A stretch of DNA of 64,000 nt from Kalmusia sp. IMI 367209 (Eukaryota > Ascomycota > Dothideomycetes > Pleosporales > Didymosphaeriaceae). Below the pieces are notes generated by a model. It did not search any database. It worked only from the letters and a program-made list of their open reading frames with translations, and had not been told where the DNA came from. Shown here in pieces: positions 1 through 10,218 of this stretch. The stretch covers positions 2,790,001-2,854,000 of the forward strand of contig JAPEUQ010000004.1 in NCBI GenBank assembly GCA_027946365.1. Direction: 5' to 3'. Numbering within the stretch: position 1 is the first letter of the stretch; each line of letters begins with the position of its first letter. Made by a program: the position numbers and the translations under genes.

Positions 1-1731
1 CCAACTAGAGCGTTCCAACCTGCGGTGGCAATGCTGCCTCGTTTGCTCGAGCTCAGCCGAAATACCGACGGCTGTGTCTCTCATCGCTATAACCTGCGAG
101 GGCATCCCTTCGTTTTCTCGAATATCCTGGACCTGATCGAAAGCGGCTATCCAGGCTGATATAAGAGATACGCGTTTCTCAGCTTGTTTTAGAGTCTTTA
201 GCATCCCGAGTCTTTCTCTCCGGTCAGTCTCAGAATCTGTATAGGCTTGTCGTAGTCGCGCCATGGCTTCCCGTACGATGATCTCTTTCTTTTCGCTTTG
301 CTTCTGGAACTTGACAAAAGCACTCCCTTCAAAGTCCTTTTGCTTCTTCAGAAGTTCATCAATCAACTGCCTCTGCTCATCAATCTTCTTCAAGTAGTCC
401 TTGACGTGCCTATTCACGTTGAATACATTCTTGGTAACCTTTGTCTGAATGTTCTTTGCCCTGTTCGCGTATCGAAGGGTGTTCTGCGTCTCGTCGAAAT
501 GTGCGCTAGAGGGACTGACACAAACAATCATGACTGTCCGACAGTTGCCGCCAAGTGAGAACTTGAGCAAGCGGGTCAATTTGGAGTTCCGGTACGGGAT
601 ATGGTTCCTTTTCCGCGGATCACATAACGCGTTGATACAGCTTCCCAATGCGAGAAGCGATTTATTGATATTGGCTCCTTCAATCAACCGTTCCCCTCGG
701 TTTTTAGTCACAGAAGCTCGCTCGCTACCGGCTAAATCGATGATGCTGAGCGTGGCCATCGTATGCGGCTCGTTGACTGAGGCGTTTCGGTCTTTCGAGG
801 ACACATTGATTTGAAGAACGGCGTGCGATCGTGAAGAGGTAGCGTTAGCTTCCGTCGGTGACATTGTTCGATACTCGTTACCGCGTACAATGATGTCCAT
901 GACTTCTTGCACCTTCTTCTGGTCAGTACGTACAAACCAAGTGATAATGGTGGCCTACATTTTGCGGACGGTGGCTCGAGAGCCCAGAGACTGAAACAGC
1001 CTGGTTGGCATCCTCTCGCAGCATAAGGGTTTGTTTGCTGCCGCCTTCCACAAGCAGATCGCGGATTGTCTCGTTGTAGATTTCGAGGTATGAGAGCGTA
1101 ATTTCGGTGACCTTTTCTTCTTGTACCTCGGCGATCTTCTCGAACAGCTCTTGCATGGTAAGAAAAATGATACCGGGTTGTTGAGCGGTTCCCCTATCAA
1201 CGGTTAGACGTCGTCTTCATGAGTGCCTTTGATAGACGTACGTGATTGTGTGTGTCTTTCCGCAGCCCGTCGCGCCGTATGCGAATACAGTAGCATTGTA
1301 TCCATCTAGTACGCTGTCTAAAAGGGGTTTCGTAGTCGATTCGTATACATCGCCCTGGGATGTGTTCTCGTCGAATACCCGATCGAATGCGAATGTCTGG
1401 TCCTTCACTCGTTTGCCCTGAGGAAGTACGGATCTTGAAAAACGTTGTACAGGATTATCTTCTGGTGGATCGAACACTCTGAATCAAAGTCAGCTTCTCC
1501 GTCGACAGATATCGGCCGTTTCAGTCCATACAAGCACTTCTCGTCCATAACTTTGATAACAGGACGAAGGCCCTTTTGAAACAGCTTGGGGGTCGGCGCT
1601 GCGGCCAACGAGCCATCACCGAGAAAGAGCGTCTGGTCGTCGCATTTTGCTAGCTGCGCTGCCTCTCGAATGGTAAACGGGCGCACTCGTACGGTGACGG
1701 AAATGGAGGACGCGCCGTTGGCAGCGGCCAT
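1..1731 (-). CDS. Kinesin-8 (Kip3/KipB-type) motor, 5' part only
   Basis: N-terminal motor domain of a plus-end-directed, microtubule-depolymerising kinesin that acts on spindle and cytoplasmic microtubules. The start at 1731 gives a short leader and then the first motor strand (VTVRVRPF). Exons read as 1731-1532, 1478-1242, 1193-959 and about 918-1. The first two introns are 5' GTATGG..CAG and GTACGT..TAG; the third is 40 or 43 nt and its acceptor is ambiguous. Seen: P-loop GATGCGKT at the end of exon 2, switch I (SSRSH) and switch II (DLAGSE) in exon 4, then NKSLLALGSCINAL and RNSKLTRLL, followed by a neck/coiled coil. The phrase FDPPEDNP before the P-loop favours kinesin-8. The tail lies beyond the left edge, so the roughly 529 residues here are incomplete by truncation, not decay. 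Confidence 0.93.
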
Positions 1732-2289
1732 GGTTGTTCTGCAGTCTCTTGTTCCCTTTATTTATCCTGCGCAGCTCCTGCAATGGCGTCTAGGAGGCTC
1801 TTGAGTAGCGAGGGTCGGTGGTGAGGATGGTCGTGCGGAACCGTCAAGTCGAGCTTCGGAAAGTTGTGTTTACAACGCACGGGCCGCAAAAACAGACAGG
1901 GGTCTGAAACTAGCAACCACGACCAGCCAACGCATGTGAACCTCTTAAGAGCACCAATTTTGCTCATCCATGTTTTCGAGCATTGGTTCCACAACTTATA
2001 ATCAATCTAAACCTAATCTACCACTAGATGTGGTACATATGGACCTTATGTTATGTGCATGCCCCTTGCCTTACAGGTCTATTGCAACATAGGAGCTTTA
2101 CTGAGCTCTTGGTGTACTATGTTGTCTTACAACACCTCCAACGTCGTTTGGAATGCATATCTGCGACCTAGTCTTTCCAACTCGTACACATGATTGTCCG
2201 CTCTTCCCTTATGGTATATACCTTTATGTAACGCCTGTTGAACGCCGTCGATAGCATGCACTTGTCACAAACACTGATGTAACTTCTCG
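1732..2289. promoter_or_regulatory. Kinesin upstream region; no gene seen
   Basis: This 558-nt spacer is the promoter/5' UTR side of the kinesin and the 3' side of the next gene, both on the minus strand. Open frames on either strand are short and show no recognisable family. No convincing TATA box was picked out. Confidence 0.5.
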
Positions 2290-2856
2290 TCACCCCTCAA
2301 ACTCCCTTCTTCCACCGACATCTGTCTCATTCTCCACACCATAGCTGTCTTCGTAGCTTGCCAGCTTCACCCCCCACATGTCCGTCTTCCTTCCATCCTC
2401 CATCTCGATGTCCTCGGTCTCTTCCGACCCGCTGTGCTTCCATCGAAAAGCTAGCACAGCGCCATCTCGGAGTCCCGCACCCTTCGGGCAATCTTTCACA
2501 CCCGCTGCACCTCCAGCTTCTGCTTTCTTCGGCCGAACTGCTTTCGCCTTGCCCTTGCCCTTCACGTCCTCCGTATCCTCTTCCTCCAGAGGCGAGTACT
2601 CCCACTCACCTAACTCAAACCCCTTGTTTGCTTCATTAGGATTGACGGGGCGACCGAATTCGATGTCTGAGGGAGAGGACGGCAGCAGTATTGATTCGCC
2701 TTCGGCATCTTTGAGTTCGGTTTCTTGCAGGGCGTGGTATAATTGGGACTTGATTGTCGAGAAAGTCTGTAGCGGATCGATATGTAGGAGGACGGTGGTC
2801 TTGTGGGATTTGAGGCGGAGTGTCCAGGTCTGGGCCGATGGTGTTGTGAACGACAT
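2290..2856 (-). CDS. Hypothetical protein with ubiquitin-like N-terminus
   Basis: Intronless 188-residue frame. Residues about 8-45 (TWTLRLKSHKTTVLLHIDPL, then a helix STIKSQLYHALQE) have the strand-turn-strand-helix look of a ubiquitin-like fold. Residues about 85-120 are an acidic then Lys/Ala-rich linker (EEEDTEDVKGKGKAKA). The C-terminus returns to an ordered-looking FRWKHS..WGVKLASYEDSYG. I do not recognise a named family. It is divergent from the Tim17-like gene across about 240 nt, so the two may share a promoter. The low-complexity centre and the regular ends suggest a genuine soluble fungal protein. The function is unknown. Confidence 0.7.
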   Translation of the reverse strand: MSFTTPSAQTWTLRLKSHKTTVLLHIDPLQTFSTIKSQLYHALQETELKDAEGESILLPSSPSDIEFGRPVNPNEANKGFELGEWEYSPLEEEDTEDVKGKGKAKAVRPKKAEAGGAAGVKDCPKGAGLRDGAVLAFRWKHSGSEETEDIEMEDGRKTDMWGVKLASYEDSYGVENETDVGGRREFEG

Positions 2857-3098
2857 ATTGATGTCTCGCTAGCGGAGATGGTGGAGGTTTGTAGTTAATG
2901 TGCGCCTCAACAAAGCTGCGGAGCGCGCACCACGTAAAGAGCTACCGCGGATAGAGGAAGCGTTGTATCAAAAAAATTACCCCAAGACGCGTGGAAGAGT
3001 TAGGTAACCGCGGGGCAATGGGTGTTAGGAGGGGCATCCGTCGCGCGGAAGTTTGGCGCATCCTTGTCCTAAAGTCTTGGCAATCATTGCTACTTCGT
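2857..3098. promoter_or_regulatory. Divergent promoter between hypothetical and Tim17-like genes
   Basis: The two genes start about 242 nt apart on opposite strands (2856 minus, about 3099 plus). The spacer contains a GC-rich block (gagcgcgcaccacg) and an A-run near 2971. Co-regulation is an inference from geometry only. Confidence 0.45.
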
Positions 3099-3899
3099 AT
3101 GATGAGCAGCTCGCAAGGTGCAATTGACATCTCATCGCAGCCCACATTCACTATGGCGACAGCACGAACAGACTTAGTCTCTCCGACATCTATGGATGAC
3201 TTCGATAGTCCGCCGTCGAACACACAAACCGTGGTTTTGGTGCCTTCGCCTGAACGCCTCGGCATGCCTTTCGACCGTCGCCTGCTCCTCGCAACCTTCA
3301 CCTCCTTCTCCTGCGGCTCGTTTCTAGGCTACCTAAACACATCGCGCCTCGCGTCTCTCCGCTTCCGTGCCGAAAATGCCCATCGCCTACCCATCTCCCA
3401 ACCGGGCTGGTACCTCTACCACAAGTCGAAGAACTATTACAAGCTCAGGCATGGCATCACCGCTGGACTGCGATCAGGGGCATACTTAGCCGCCTGGGCT
3501 AGTATCTTCTTCATCGTCGAGGAGAGCATGGACGTCTTTCGCGGCACATGGCGCGCCGGCCGCACCTTCACTGAGATGGAAGGTGTGAGCGAACTTGATA
3601 TCGAGCGCGTCGATACCGGTGTAGAGAAAAGCAGGGATTTCCTGTCTAGTACAGTCGCTGGTATGGCTACGGGCGGACTGTGGAGCGCGTGGAACAAGTT
3701 TCCGGTGGTGACGGCTGCGCGAACAATCAGAATAGGCCTACTTGCCGGGCTAGGCTATGGTATTGGGCAGGATGCGCTAGCATGGGCTCGTGGGAAAACC
3801 GGCGGTGTTGTGAACGAGGCAGAGAGCTGGATCTATCGAGGCGCGAAGAATAGGCGGCGGATGAATGAGTCCAATCTGGAGTCGGAGCAGAAGGAGTAG
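3099..3899 (+). CDS. Tim17/TIMMDC1-like mitochondrial inner-membrane protein
   Basis: The open frame begins at 2991, but the first 36 codons look like leader, so I place the start at the tandem ATGs at 3099/3102; ATG 3153 is a further in-frame option. The protein (about 266 residues) has a first hydrophobic helix (LLLATFTSFSCGSFLGYL), a conserved-looking GWYLYHKSKNYYKLRHGI loop, a second helix (AGLRSGAYLAAWASIFFIVEE), a Gly-rich helix (SSTVAGMATGGLWSAWNKF) and a fourth (GLLAGLGYGIGQDALAWARG). This four-helix Gly-rich pattern is that of the Tim17/22/23 superfamily and most resembles TIMMDC1, a complex I assembly factor in animals. The fungal role is inferred. There are no introns and the C-terminus is basic. 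Confidence 0.75.
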   Translation: MMSSSQGAIDISSQPTFTMATARTDLVSPTSMDDFDSPPSNTQTVVLVPSPERLGMPFDRRLLLATFTSFSCGSFLGYLNTSRLASLRFRAENAHRLPISQPGWYLYHKSKNYYKLRHGITAGLRSGAYLAAWASIFFIVEESMDVFRGTWRAGRTFTEMEGVSELDIERVDTGVEKSRDFLSSTVAGMATGGLWSAWNKFPVVTAARTIRIGLLAGLGYGIGQDALAWARGKTGGVVNEAESWIYRGAKNRRRMNESNLESEQKE

Positions 3900-5477
3900 C
3901 ACAAATCAGTCACACAAACAACAGGAATACTAGAAGAATTCTCAACTCTAGAAGACGACACCCAGAAGCTTCAAAGGTCATTGCTCTATCGACAGATTAG
4001 ACTACCAACCACTCAACCCAGTCAATCTGAAGCGCCGAATAGAGTGTTCAGCTTCCCAATCGTAAGGCTGAAATTTCAGTTGGTCATATGGAAGCTCGCG
4101 CGAATGGCTTTTGAACAACAGCGTGGGATCAAGACACACCCTCGTAGAGGTCAGCTGGTCAGGGCGGTGCATGTGGATGGGCCGGAGGAATGATGGAGTG
4201 AAATGGGATCGGGAGGCATCGTCAGCCTGAATAGAGATCATCTATGCAGCCGTAGCGCGGTAAATGCGACAACTTGAATGACGGTTCGCGTACAGTAATT
4301 ACGGGAAGGTCAAACCCCTATAACGGTCGTTCTTATCAGTCGGATACCTACATAAATTGGACATCAACAAACGGTACTATCTGATGCGCACTACCCATAG
4401 CTACCAACCACCTCAATTGTTCGTTTCGAACAATCAGATAGCCTTTCCGATGTTTACTGCCCAACATCCCCCAGCATCTTCACTAAGGAAGCGCAAAATT
4501 TGCACTGCACGCACCTCACACTGTCAGATACCGGGCTTCAATGCATATTATCGGCCGCGTCATCTCTTCCTAACGCTCCAACCGACGCGCAGGCCGAACA
4601 CGCCTCCATCTCTTTTCAGCAAAGCCAGGAGTCACAACCCTGGGCTGGTGGCGTAATGCGTCCAATGGCGCCAAGCGAAAAGCTTAGCATTGCTTGTCGG
4701 CAAACAAGCTTCCTGGCCTCGTATCTAACCCGGCCGATGATAGCATCCAATTGTACAGTATCACAAGTCGCACGCACATCCCCTGAGACCGGTATCACCG
4801 TGTACTGTTGTGTTCATAAAGCCGTGTTGGGTCTTTCAATTGGGTCTTTCATCCGAGTACCACCGAATTTTAGGTCGATTAAGACGACGGCTGCGCGAAT
4901 AAACCCTAGCTCGAGACTTCAGTAGGACATCGACCTACTGCAGTAGCGTCAACGCACCGCCACTTGCCTTCTGATGATAGCCATGACCTGCTTTTGCCTC
5001 TGCTTGCACTACCTAATAGTCTTTTCACGCTTTCTCATTTGCACCTCTCGGTTTCTTTCAACCGTCATTTCAACACCGAAAACACTGAATTACTGGTGTG
5101 GCTGATTGTGGCCTTAGCGAGTCCGTTCATGCATACCGGAGGACGCGGATCACAAGATAGTCGCCGTGATGGGGGTTGTCGTACATCCACTAGAGACGCA
5201 CGCTAATCGAACCGTCGAAAAAGGCCTAAGCGGATATAATAACAGGGCAAGATGCTCACGCGACATATGATTCTCGATCTGGGGCATTGCAATCTCTCTG
5301 CATTTTGCTCATTTCGGGCGTTACTTCTTGTCTTAGTTGTATTACTTTCTATGACCGTCAAATTCCTCACTGCGACATCAGCATACCGCATACAGCTAGC
5401 AAGAACTGTACCGCCGATCTTCTACAATATAATGGAAGTGTTTTCAAGAAAGTGACAAGAGACTTGAACCAGTCACC
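3900..5477. other. 1.6-kb intergenic region, nothing recognised
   Basis: Only short overlapping frames occur on both strands (longest about 140 codons near 4500-4925), with no family signature, no consistent splice structure and no codon pattern like the neighbours. No terminal inverted repeats or tRNA-like arms were found. The right end is presumably the promoter of the LicD-like gene. Confidence 0.5.
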
Positions 5478-6682
5478 ATGTACATACTAACATCATATTC
5501 CACCATTGTGTTCGTCCTTGCCATCTTGACATGGGCTCACCCAAACCCTCCAATCGTCAACAGTGACGGCACCTCCGCGATCACAGAATCTAAGCTCGAC
5601 ACTAGCCTCGCCAGCCTAGAAGGTCTCACGCATAACCAAAGGGATAACTCAGGGCGCAAGAACGGACCGGCCGATAAGTACTTTCACGAGTCCACCGTAA
5701 GCTACTCCGCCAACCCTTTAAAATCCCCATCCGACCTACTGATATCGAATGAATGTAGTTTGACTCCCACTATGACGGCCGCTTCGCCTCCGTCCCCCTA
5801 CCCCCCGAAGAAAGACTTCGCAACCTCCGCGCCTTACTGCGCACCTACCTCTCCACCATGCACGCTCTCGGAGCCGAAACCTGGCTCATGCACGGCTCGC
5901 TCCTCGGCTGGTGGTGGAACCGGCGCATCATGCCCTGGGACTCGGACATCGACGTGCAAGTCTCCGAGTCGGCCATCGACTTCCTCGCCTCCTACTACAA
6001 CATGAGCGTGCACAGCTTCCAGGACGTCGACTGGCTGGGAGACGTCGACATGCACGGGCGCGAGGAAAGAATAGTCAGTCGCGATGGGGGACCGGGCGAC
6101 AAGAGGAAGTATCTTCTGGAAATCAACCCTCACTGGCGAAATGGGAGTGATGAGGATAGACATAATGTCATCGACGGGCGGTGGATCGATACGCGGACGG
6201 GGCTGTATATCGATATCACGAGTGTGAGGAGGGATGCTTCGCACCCTGTCCCGGGATACTTGTACTGCAAAGACAAACATCATTACCTCATGCGGCAGAT
6301 CTTCCCGCTGCGCACGTCGGTGTTCGAAGGCGTGCCTGCCAAGATTCCGTACGCGTACCAGGAACTGCTGGCCGAGGAGTATGGCGCGAAGAGCTTGGTG
6401 GAGACGGTGTATGAGCAGGAAGGGCATGTGTTTGATGCGGAGAGGATGGAGTGGGTGAGAATGACTGGGGAGCAGCAGAAAGCTTTGGACGGACAGGGCA
6501 GTGGGAAGTTCGGGCAGAACGATGTCGAGAGGCAGAATCAAGAGGAGATGGCGCGGGCGAAGGCGCAGGCGAAGGCGCATGCGCTGGCAATGAACCCAAA
6601 TGCTGAGAACAAAGGAGGAATCCCAAAGCCAGGGCAGATAGGCGAGGTCCATCAACCACCGGGGAATAGCAACGATTTTTGA
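5478..6682 (+). CDS. Secreted LicD/Mnn4-like phosphotransferase-family protein
   Basis: Two exons, 5478-5696 and 5759-6682, around a 62-nt GTAAGC..TGTAG intron; splicing joins HEST to FDSHYDGRF and gives 380 residues. Residues 1-20 are a signal peptide or anchor (MYILTSYSTIVFVLAILTWA). The LicD core lies at about residues 110-280: HGSLLGWWWNRRIMPWDSDID contains the acidic DxD-type site, followed by LEINPH and a DGRWIDTRTGLYIDIT block typical of the fungal mannosyl-phosphorylation (Mnn4) branch. The C-terminal roughly 60 residues are Gln/Ala/Lys-rich and probably disordered. Family members transfer or regulate transfer of phospho-groups to cell-surface glycans in the secretory pathway; the exact acceptor is unknown. 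Confidence 0.88.
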
Positions 6683-7162
6683 ATGTGTAATAAAGACTTT
6701 TGAATTAGTTAGGTAGCCTATGGCGAGCGAAGTGTCTTGGAAATATTTCTTTGCTGCGTCTTGCGGTCTTCTTTATGCCATACTTGCATAACTAGATACC
6801 CTAGCAGAGTTTGGTTTATTGTATGTATTAGGCTTGACTCTCTGACGACACCTATGAAACAAAATCAGTAAGAGGCGTATTTATGATGGAGTAGAGAGGT
6901 ACAGCAGCCCACATGTGAGAGGCAAAGCTGTATGGACTGAAATGCTTCAGTGCGCTCACCCCTGCCCTCTTCACCGATGCCTGGACGAACATGCCCCAAC
7001 ATTAATATCGGCTCTCGAACCACAGCGAAGCCCTTCAAAGCCCCTTTTCTTGGCTTCTCTACCCCTCAGCTGATGTCTAGGTAGATCTCACGATCTCGTG
7101 AGGAGCCCCGCCTTTGACGATGTCATTCTCGCCAGGGTCCAGCACCAGCACATAAGAGTCGC
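6683..7162. other. Intergenic, no gene seen
   Basis: A 480-nt spacer between the LicD-like gene and the small three-exon candidate. It holds the AATAAA noted separately and CT-rich stretches near 7030-7070 that could belong to a promoter. Nothing else was recognised. Confidence 0.45.
6689..6694 (+). terminator. Canonical AATAAA just past LicD-like stop
   Basis: AATAAA lies seven bases after the stop codon of the LicD-like gene. It fits a polyadenylation signal, although its closeness to the stop would give a very short 3' UTR. Confidence 0.35.
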
Positions 7163-7671
7163 ATGATCTCAATTACGCAATTCTTCAACGGCCACCAGAA
7201 ACCACCATCTCATCCAAGACCCATTGATAAAGCTAAGAAGTGTATCCAAAGCTACAGCAAACCAAATATGACGAGGTAAGTGGCATGGCTCGTCGCATGT
7301 CTGTTACATCTACCCTTTCGAACGAGCAAACCGTGCCATGGCTGACCAGGTCATACAGCCAGAGCGACTGGGACGCCCAACTGTCGGGTAGCAAGATAGA
7401 ACCGCTCGAGTCGGCTACCAAACGTCACCTTCCGCGTGACCGGAGCGGCTCCATCGGCGAAGACTTCGATATTGAGCACTCGCATATCGAGCCCTTGGAC
7501 AGCCCAGTGAAAGGTTAGTTGACTTGCCATATCGCTTTGCTATGGAAGACCGGCCTTTGTGGTAAAGGCAAGGCTGACGGTTGCTGTACTGTAGAGCATG
7601 CGCAGCCGCTGCACGAGCCCCATGGGGTGACAAAGGAGACGTTCAAGGAGAACGAAGAGACGAAAAAATAG
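7163..7671 (+). CDS. Candidate small three-exon gene, 114 residues, unknown function
   Basis: Exons 7163-7275, 7359-7513 and 7595-7671 join to 345 nt. Intron 1 is GTAAGT..GCTGAC..CATACAG and intron 2 is GTTAGT..GCTGAC..TGTAG, both with good branch and acceptor spacing. The product starts MISITQFFNGHQKPP, carries a middle with a repeated IEPL(E/D)S phrase (SKIEPLESATK and SHIEPLDSPVK) and ends in a charged tail (KETFKENEETKK). It is hydrophilic with no signal peptide or membrane segment, probably intrinsically disordered. I do not recognise a family. Support rests on two independent near-consensus introns that keep one frame; the unspliced frames are short. Confidence 0.6.
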
Positions 7672-10218
7672 ATTGACAGAAGGGACGTACAAAGATACCA
7701 AATTGACAAAAAGTGTTATGTGGTTAGTCTGCTGTAGGGTTGCTATACGGTTGACAAACGATGAAATGCCTCTTTGCTATTAGTTGATTAAGCGATTACA
7801 AGCCTTAAAACAGGTTAAAAAAAAGAAATAATACTCTCTACGACGCTTGCTTAAACTAAGAATTTCTTTCTTTGCTTGTCGGATTCGAAGATTCACAATG
7901 ACAGCGTTCATGGGTAGGGAGCGGAAGATATCGCGATACTCGAGGGGTTACTCATATGTTGCATTCGAGGTGCAACCTTAGTGTTAGCAATACACTATTA
8001 CAATCTCCTAAAGTACTGCTCACCCGCCGTTATTTGAGGGGTATTTTAGGAAATGAAGGTGTAGCTTGTGATTGGAGCGCGAGTTCGCATCTTAATCAGC
8101 TGTAGTAATCTGTGATCTAGAAATCTCCGTGGGCGTTGATCAGCCTCGCTCATCACTTGCAAGGCAAGCCTGCAATTTCCGAATCATTCGTAACTAGATG
8201 TTGCGATTTAGTGGTGACTGACTAGAAGAGCGCTCCTTGCGCTCACTCAGCAGACGTCTGGCCTTTGATTGTCTATGATGTTAAGGTGACAACGTCTCGT
8301 GGAATGAATATCTCCTATCGCAGTGATTGTGCGAGCCACGCTTAGGAAATCGAAATGGAAAATGCACGAGAGGGTAATCTGCTTATCCGAGCCTTTAGGC
8401 ACCTGGAACGTGGAGGATCAGAGAGTTGTTGGACGCCCCGCCATAAGCAAAGCTTGGCTGTGGCTAGCAAGGACTCTATAACACGCCAAGCGGAGTCGGT
8501 TGCCGACTGCTGTGGAAGACGCAACAGACCCTGGATGCAGGCATCTTATGGACAGAGGATAATGGCAGACTTCTACGTGCAGACTGAAGCGTGGAACATC
8601 TAAGCGGAGTGGTAAGAGAAGTGTAGTCGATGCGAGCGGTGTGCTTTGGCGCAGCTGACGACGACTTGTAGTGGAGGCGGGCGCCGTTGCTGGCAGCTCG
8701 CATAAGCGTCCGTTACGGGATGCTGTGATGCGGTTTGGTGCAAGACGCGCATTAAAACAGGTCCCACGATGTCTCGCAACAGTGGAGCGATCTGCTCGGC
8801 GTGATCACATAGCGGACGGCCGCGAAAGCGTCACGACATCGAGCCGTGACCGGAATGGTGGAGTTTGCGTCTGACAGGATGCAGACCCTCGATGATGAAG
8901 ACCGTACTCGGCTCCAAGGGCGGAAGCGGCTGTTTCAGCACGAGTGCCACAAGCACGGGTAGGCTGCCCGAAAACCGGTACGACCACGAAACGTGAAGCG
9001 GGATCGCGCCTTGGAGATAGCGATCAGGCTGGTGCAAGAAGAGGAGGAGGAGGAGGAGCAGGAGGGAGGCTGGGACGCTTGCGATGACAGGGCGAACGAT
9101 GCAGCAACGGCGCTGCAAGGCTACGGCCAATATTCTGTAGCTGTATTTTTAGGCGCGGAATTGGATGGTCTCAATGCAATCTGTCCCACGCCGGCCTGGA
9201 GGCCAGGCCAATGAAGAGCGGCCCACGGCAGGCTTTGCTTGCCACCGTATGCTTTGTAAGGCCGTTCTGCTGAGCGGGCCAATCATCGACGACGAGTCGA
9301 TACGCGGGACGGTATGGCTGCTGCGAACATCCAACAGGGGGGTTGTACGTTTTCCGGCAGGCGTTCAGGGGCAGCGAGCCCGCACCTGCTGAAAGCGGAT
9401 GCAGCGGGCTCGACGACGTCAACAGTGGGCCGTTCTGCGAGCGACCTGCGGGCAGCTGCTCGCGGTGGCTTCTTTGCGCGCATGGAATGGTTGGGGGACG
9501 CCATGCTGGTCGACTCTGCGACGGGCACAGCTGTTGAGGGTCGAGGGCGGGCGGGCTGCTGATTTGCGGGTGGCGGGGCGGGCAGCTAAGCTGAACCCGG
9601 CGCTGCTGATAGGAGCGATAGCTGGGCGTGCCTGTCGCGTCGAGGGCCGTTTTTTTTGCACGCTTGGTGCTGGAGCCGGTGCTGCTGGTGCTTGAGTGCT
9701 GGAAAAAGCGTCTCCGTCTGTCGCCACCACGGGCCTAGCACTGGCGTGAGAGCTCGAGAGAGGGTGCGGGCAGCACTGGTCTGCTTTCTGCTGTCGCCGC
9801 TCGTCGTCCCGATCTGCCTGGCGGGTCCGCCGCGCGCGCAGAGTTTGGGGGCACGTTGATATTAGCGCTGCTCGGCAGCAGCGAGACCTCCCGCTAGTCC
9901 CCATCGGCACGCACCCTTATCCACTGCGCCGGCCTGCCCATCCCTCCCTCTTCAATCCCACGGCGTCCTGCCTCTGTTTCGTCGTCCTGCGCCCTTGGGC
10001 TCTCTGTCGTTCGTTACCTTCTCACCACCTTTGCGTGCTGCTTCCTCTCCTTGTTCACACCACCCCCCACCGCCGGCCGCGTATATGCTAGGCCGCACCT
10101 AATACAAATCCAGCCTCACGCAAACCCTCGAGCGAAGGTCCAGCAGCGCCCTCAGATGCAACAGTAGGACACGAACCACTCCCAGGCAAAATATAAAAAA
10201 AAAAAAAACCCAGCAACC
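7672..10218. other. 2.5-kb gene-free region upstream of the DUF3405-like gene
   Basis: No supported gene. The left third is AT-balanced. From about 8600 to 9900 the DNA turns GC-rich with overlapping open frames on both strands, which is what GC-rich noncoding DNA gives. A purine run of GAG/GGA repeats lies at about 9040-9068. The right end is pyrimidine-rich (see separate entry) and closes with an A-tract right before the ATG at 10219. It probably holds a long promoter and 5' leader. Confidence 0.5.
9935..10218 (+). promoter_or_regulatory. CT-rich promoter/leader and A14-type tract before DUF3405-like gene
   Basis: From about 9935 to 10075 the plus strand is dominated by C and T blocks (catccctccctcttc, cttctcaccacctttg, cttcctctccttgttc), a usual mark of fungal transcription start regions. 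An uninterrupted A run at about 10196-10208 ends 10 bases before the start codon. Confidence 0.5.

Noticed and set aside
5834..6655. 273-codon minus-strand open frame
   Set aside because: Antisense to the LicD-like exon 2; its His/Leu/Pro/Arg-rich composition is typical of a shadow frame.
9419..9910. Long overlapping open frames in the GC-rich leader
   Set aside because: Both strands and several frames are open, as expected for GC-rich noncoding DNA; no family content and no splice logic.
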